Shown here: positions 60,400 through 64,000 of the stretch, in pieces
How positions within the stretch are numbered: position 1 is the stretch's first letter
How the letters are laid out: every line of letters begins with the position of its first letter
Source of the DNA: Rhyzopertha dominica
Taxonomy: Eukaryota > Arthropoda > Insecta > Coleoptera > Bostrichidae
NCBI GenBank assembly: GCA_025024175.1
Contig: QCXZ01000003.1
Location: forward strand, 35,302,257-35,366,256
DNA length: 64,000 bases
Direction of reading: 5' to 3'
Position numbers and translations under genes: made by a program
Notes under the pieces: model-generated
Databases searched by the model: none
Told to the model about the DNA's origin: nothing
Seen by the model: only the letters and a program-made list of their open reading frames with translations

Positions 60400-60949
60400 G
60401 GTTTGTTTATTTATTATACACTTTTTTTAGTTATTTCTAATGTTTTATTAATGTTCAAAACGATTAGACATAAGGCACATTTACGTAATGTAGTAGAACA
60501 AGAACTTAGTTAATATCTATAAATGGGTTTGGTTATCGTTAAGTTAGACATTAATAGGCACATGTTTGCACAGGCAAATAATTCACATAGATACCTATGC
60601 AAAACACCATACAACAAACCCAACTTTTTTATCCAAACCTAGCAAGTGGCAATGGGGGTAAGCAAGTACAAATGCATGTAAGCTTCCAAGGAATGAATTG
60701 CTGATCGAAAAGCAATATACCTCCCTCGTAAATGTGTCGTTTTATCGAGTGTTCGAGTTTTATGCTATGTCCATTTAATAAACATATCTAAGCATATGCC
60801 TCGGTATCTTTACTGCTGTAGAGACAAGTGTGACAATAAGAACCAAGAGGCACGAGGTGTAAAGTGGCTTTTCGTGTAAAAAACGGAGCATCATTCGTCC
60901 GAATCAGAATACAAATGATGCTAACGATTCATTCAGACAAACACCTTGT

Positions 60950-61431
60950 ATCCAATAAATTCAGTTAGTGTTTTTGTTGCATCGAGGTGGGATTTGTTGG
61001 GATCTGTGGAGCCTCATAAAACAAGGCACTCGTGCCCGATCCTTTGGCCCCTCCAAGTGGGCGTAAACCTTGGAGGCTTCTCCGCCCCTATTGTGGTGGG
61101 GACGCCAATCCGGGACCGTGAAATTCCTGAAAGTCTGCCTTTTTCATGTAACTACTGGCTGTAATCTTTGGACACACCCATGCGGGATACGACGAGGACG
61201 ACACATTTCCCTTCTGCTTTTCTACAGGTGCTGGACTTCCAGTCTCTGTTTGGCCGGCGTGGTGGTTATGTTGTCCTGCGTAGCACTACAGTAATTCATG
61301 CGTTTCCGCCGACGGTGTCTGAAGGGCGACGCTTGTAGACAATGTCGCNTGTGAGCAGTGAATGGATTATAATACGCAACGTGTCGTGAGTGATTGAGGT
61401 TTTTTATGCGTGGACTTGGACCATTGTGCCA
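60950..61431 (+). promoter_or_regulatory. Iroquois-class gene promoter region and 5' UTR
   Basis: The composition becomes GC- and CpG-rich from about 60980 up to the ATG. An initiator-like TCAGTT occurs at 60961-60966; no convincing TATA box or DPE was found. The exact start is unknown. An in-frame TGA at 61396-61398 precedes the coding start, and an out-of-frame ATG at 61407 begins a short frame overlapping it. One N lies at 61349. Confidence 0.5.
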
Positions 61432-61479
61432 TGGCAGCATATGCACAGTTCGGCTACACGTATCCGTCGGCATCACAGG
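61432..61479 (+). CDS. iro: Iroquois-class homeodomain protein, first coding exon (partial gene)
   Basis: The exon encodes MAAYAQFGYTYPSASQ, then a GT donor (CAG|GTACAG at 61480; the +3 to +6 bases are not ideal). Araucan/Caupolican-type Iroquois proteins begin with a very similar stretch (MAAYxQFGY...PSASQ), from memory of the family. The ATG context CCATGG is good and an in-frame stop lies upstream. Reading through the donor gives only 21 more codons to a TAG at 61543, which supports splicing exactly after SASQ. The homeobox (TALE class) and the Iro box would be in exons beyond 64000. These proteins are nuclear transcription factors that pattern the notum, eye and nervous system in flies. 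The rest of the gene is not visible, so the assignment rests on 16 residues plus context. Confidence 0.7.
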
Positions 61480-64000
61480 TACAGCATGGAAAATATTTTC
61501 AAGACCCTAGTTCGATCAGTTCAATGTGGTATGATAAACAATAGCAGTGTTCGTTGGTCTTATAATCTTATTAAAATAAATAGGTAACAATGTACCGTGA
61601 TTAGTTCGGTACTAAAATCGACCAAACAGATCTATAGAAGAAGAATTATACAATAAATAACATGGTTATTGACAGCTATCTAATTAACTTCTCGAGCATG
61701 CTTATACAATGTTTAGTAACACAGCCGTCGGAGACTAGTTGGCAAGTTTCCAAATTGATGTAGGTATCTGCTTAACTTGTAGGTAGGTAAAAGTATAAAT
61801 GCTTGCAGTGTAAACTCCAAAGTAGATTCGTATTTTGCAAAAAAATATACTTAGTTGCNGGCAAATTTAGGTACCTAGTTGGGTTAACTATATTAATTNG
61901 CAATGTAAAANTTATTATCTATCAGGTACTACCTATACCTATCCCGTGCAAATTNCAGCAGGAAAAGGGTCCGAGTNACAAAAGGAATGTTGTTCTTATG
62001 TATTGTATCTAGTAAAAAACGTATTTTCGATAAAGGAACGCAATAAGATGGTCTGTGCAACAGCCCGACGGGAAAGTTATCAAAGCGGGATAAAATATGG
62101 TACCTATACCTATAATTATGTAGAGCGTCGTAGTCGTCTATAGCTATAGGTAGGTACTATACCTACACTAATAAAATGCTGGTTAATGATAATTTTTAAT
62201 ACCTATACAAATTTACCGATTTACGTTTTGTTTATTGTTATTAAAATAACGGACACGGTCGGAAAAATCCTATACCTACCTACCGCATTTTAAGTTTATA
62301 GGTAGATACAGAATAGGTAGGTAGGTATGCATCTTTACGTAGGTACCTACCTAATTGAAGAATTAACTTAAACAACTAAAAACGCTGCAAATAACATATG
62401 TAGGTATATCATCTACATTTACCTACCTACAGTACAATTCACTGATTTTGCGACATCAATATACTCTTTTTGTGTTCAAAGGCTGGATAAGTACTAGACA
62501 CATGCGGTCATTTCTGCCTTATTTCCAAACACTGCAGAGACAGTTGCTATTTTATTTCCACGTGCTGTGTGCCGCAAGTCTATTAGTTTAATATATTTTA
62601 AAAAAATGTTAAAACAGCATTGGGAGCTGTATTTACCTACTCATTCTGTCTTTTGTTTTTGAAATCTACGTTAGTATTTATTTGTTTTCTAAAATTGTAT
62701 TTGTGAATATTATACGGTCCATAACAATAATAGGTAATTCAGACCAGAATCATTTTGACGATATACGCATGGACTTATACTATGTCCCATGCCTTTTTCA
62801 GACAATTTATTATAGCTAAGTAGCTACCTACTTATTTATATTATTAAACTGCAATCATATAGGTAGGTAATCATGATTTATTCGTTTGGATAGTTTTATA
62901 CCTACCTAAGGATTTGATATATCGCACTATTAGGTAGGTATATACCGTTTACCAAACTATGAATACCACGAGTTGCAGCACTTTTTGGATGAGCGCATTT
63001 AAATTAATGACTTGTAAAATACCTACATTTAGTAACCGTTTTGAAATGTAGGTAGGTACCTAGGTAATTGACTAAAGTACCCAATACAAAACCTTTAGAA
63101 TGTCAAAACTATAAGTGGAAAACTGGATTTAGTATCTATGGTACCTACCTACTTCCTATTATTTAATCAAAATTGCTAATACCTGTAAAATGGCAATATT
63201 GAGACAAATCTCGCTACAAGGATACTTTGCTTATGTATACCTACCTATTTACTATAGGTACCTACTAATGTTCATTATGTTATTATTTAACTTTGCATTT
63301 TTACTGTTAACTGTAATAAGCGTCAAAAGGGCACAAGGATAAATGTTAGGTATACCGTTATACTTATCTAAGAACCTTTTATAACAATTGATTACACAAT
63401 TCTATGTAGTTACCTTAAGCTGTGAGTTATTTATAAAATAGTAATAAGTGTTAAACGAATATTTTTGTGGCATTTTTAAATTACCTGTAATGTTAATCCT
63501 TGTAACTGTGTCAGAGTTAGCATAAAATACAAAGTAGGTTCTGACCTATACACTGACCCTAACGACTTGTAAATTGTATGACAAGGGATATGCACATATA
63601 TGGCTTGTTTGCCTGCCAGTGTATTAATCACAGGCTTCCCATACCTTTAAGCTTCAGCAATACCAATAGTAATAGTGCAACAAGCCACGGTTATAAAATA
63701 CTTAGGTATTAAGTTTATAGTAAGAAAATTTTCAGTGGCAACAGGGAAATAATATAGAAATCAGTATAATGAATATTCAATCGATTTATTGCTTCATAAT
63801 TTTCCATTTAGTGTAGTTGTGGTATACCAACATAGATGGAGAACACATAATCACCTACATATTACATTTAGGTATAGGTATTTTGATTATATCGAACAAC
63901 CAAGAGCGATTTATAAAGAATTGAAGTCCCTCTTATTATTTACCTATACATATTGAATCCTTTTTACCTAAAACCATGTACGCCTTATACTCGTATCATT
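61480..64000 (+). other. presumed first intron of the Iroquois gene
   Basis: No coding sequence recognised. GTAGGTA/TACCTAC words are very dense (for example 61780-61800, 61920-61940, 62140-62450, 62860-63060, 63230-63270), often as palindromic GTAGGTACCTAC. N calls at 61859-61977. Confidence 0.5.

Noticed and set aside
1..64000. CRISPR arrays, operons, bacterial promoters, rRNA genes
   Set aside because: No regularly spaced repeats, gene clusters or rRNA sequence; the DNA is clearly eukaryotic.

Overview
The window is eukaryotic and almost certainly insect nuclear DNA. It is AT-rich, mostly non-coding, carries splice-site-bounded exons and is littered with decayed transposons of insect type: mariner/Tc1, pogo, MULE, Crypton-like tyrosine recombinase, Penelope-like, non-LTR, Ty3/gypsy and tRNA-derived SINE. 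Scattered N calls indicate a draft assembly. The dense GTAGGTA/TACCTAC words at the right end occur in several insect orders, so the order cannot be fixed from the sequence; a beetle is only a guess.

Host genes. Two first coding exons are supported, both on the + strand. The first (7746-7991) starts after a GC-rich 5' leader, has an in-frame upstream stop and ends at a consensus GTAAGC donor; its 82-residue Asp/His/Gln-rich peptide is not recognised. The second (61432-61479) encodes MAAYAQFGYTYPSASQ followed by a GT donor. This matches the N-terminus I recall for Iroquois-class (Araucan/Caupolican) homeodomain proteins. The homeobox itself would lie beyond the right edge. A possible minus-strand exon with an 18-bp repeat lies about 0.7 kb upstream of the Iroquois leader.

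Layout. 0-0.44 kb: mariner-like remnant. 1.0-1.8 kb: foldback element with a nested 144-bp MITE. 2.7-5.0 kb: complete but inactivated MULE with FLYWCH finger, 8-bp target duplication and iterated end boxes. 7.4-8.0 kb: first exon of the unrecognised gene. 8.7-9.8 and 12.5-14.6 kb: two mariner-like elements. 14.9-19.7 kb: 4.8-kb element with inverted arms of about 0.9 kb and no transposase seen. 20-27 kb: unique sequence. 27.2-30.1 kb: near-complete pogo/Tigger-like element. 30.2-31.0 kb: Tc1 remnant. 31.4-31.9 kb: Penelope-like fragment. 34.0-34.5 kb: non-LTR fragment. 36 kb: mariner scrap. 38.7 kb: solo arm of the 4.8-kb family. 41.2-41.7 kb: two SINE copies in tandem. 49.05 kb: perfect hairpin. 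50.3-51.3 kb: Crypton-like recombinase. 53.9-54.5 kb: another mariner. 55.7 kb: gypsy RT scrap. 56.7 kb: second perfect hairpin. 60.2-61.5 kb: Iroquois promoter region and exon 1. 61.5-64 kb: presumed intron dense in GTAGGTA words.

Interpretation. The roughly 53 kb upstream of the Iroquois exon contains several unique, higher-complexity blocks with homeodomain-, POU-, E-box- and Sp/KLF-like sites. That fits the known regulatory-block character of Iroquois loci, but conservation was not tested here. The strongest points are the precisely bounded MULE and pogo elements with their symmetric end-box arrays, the Crypton-like recombinase with a mutated HxxR position, and the foldback families.
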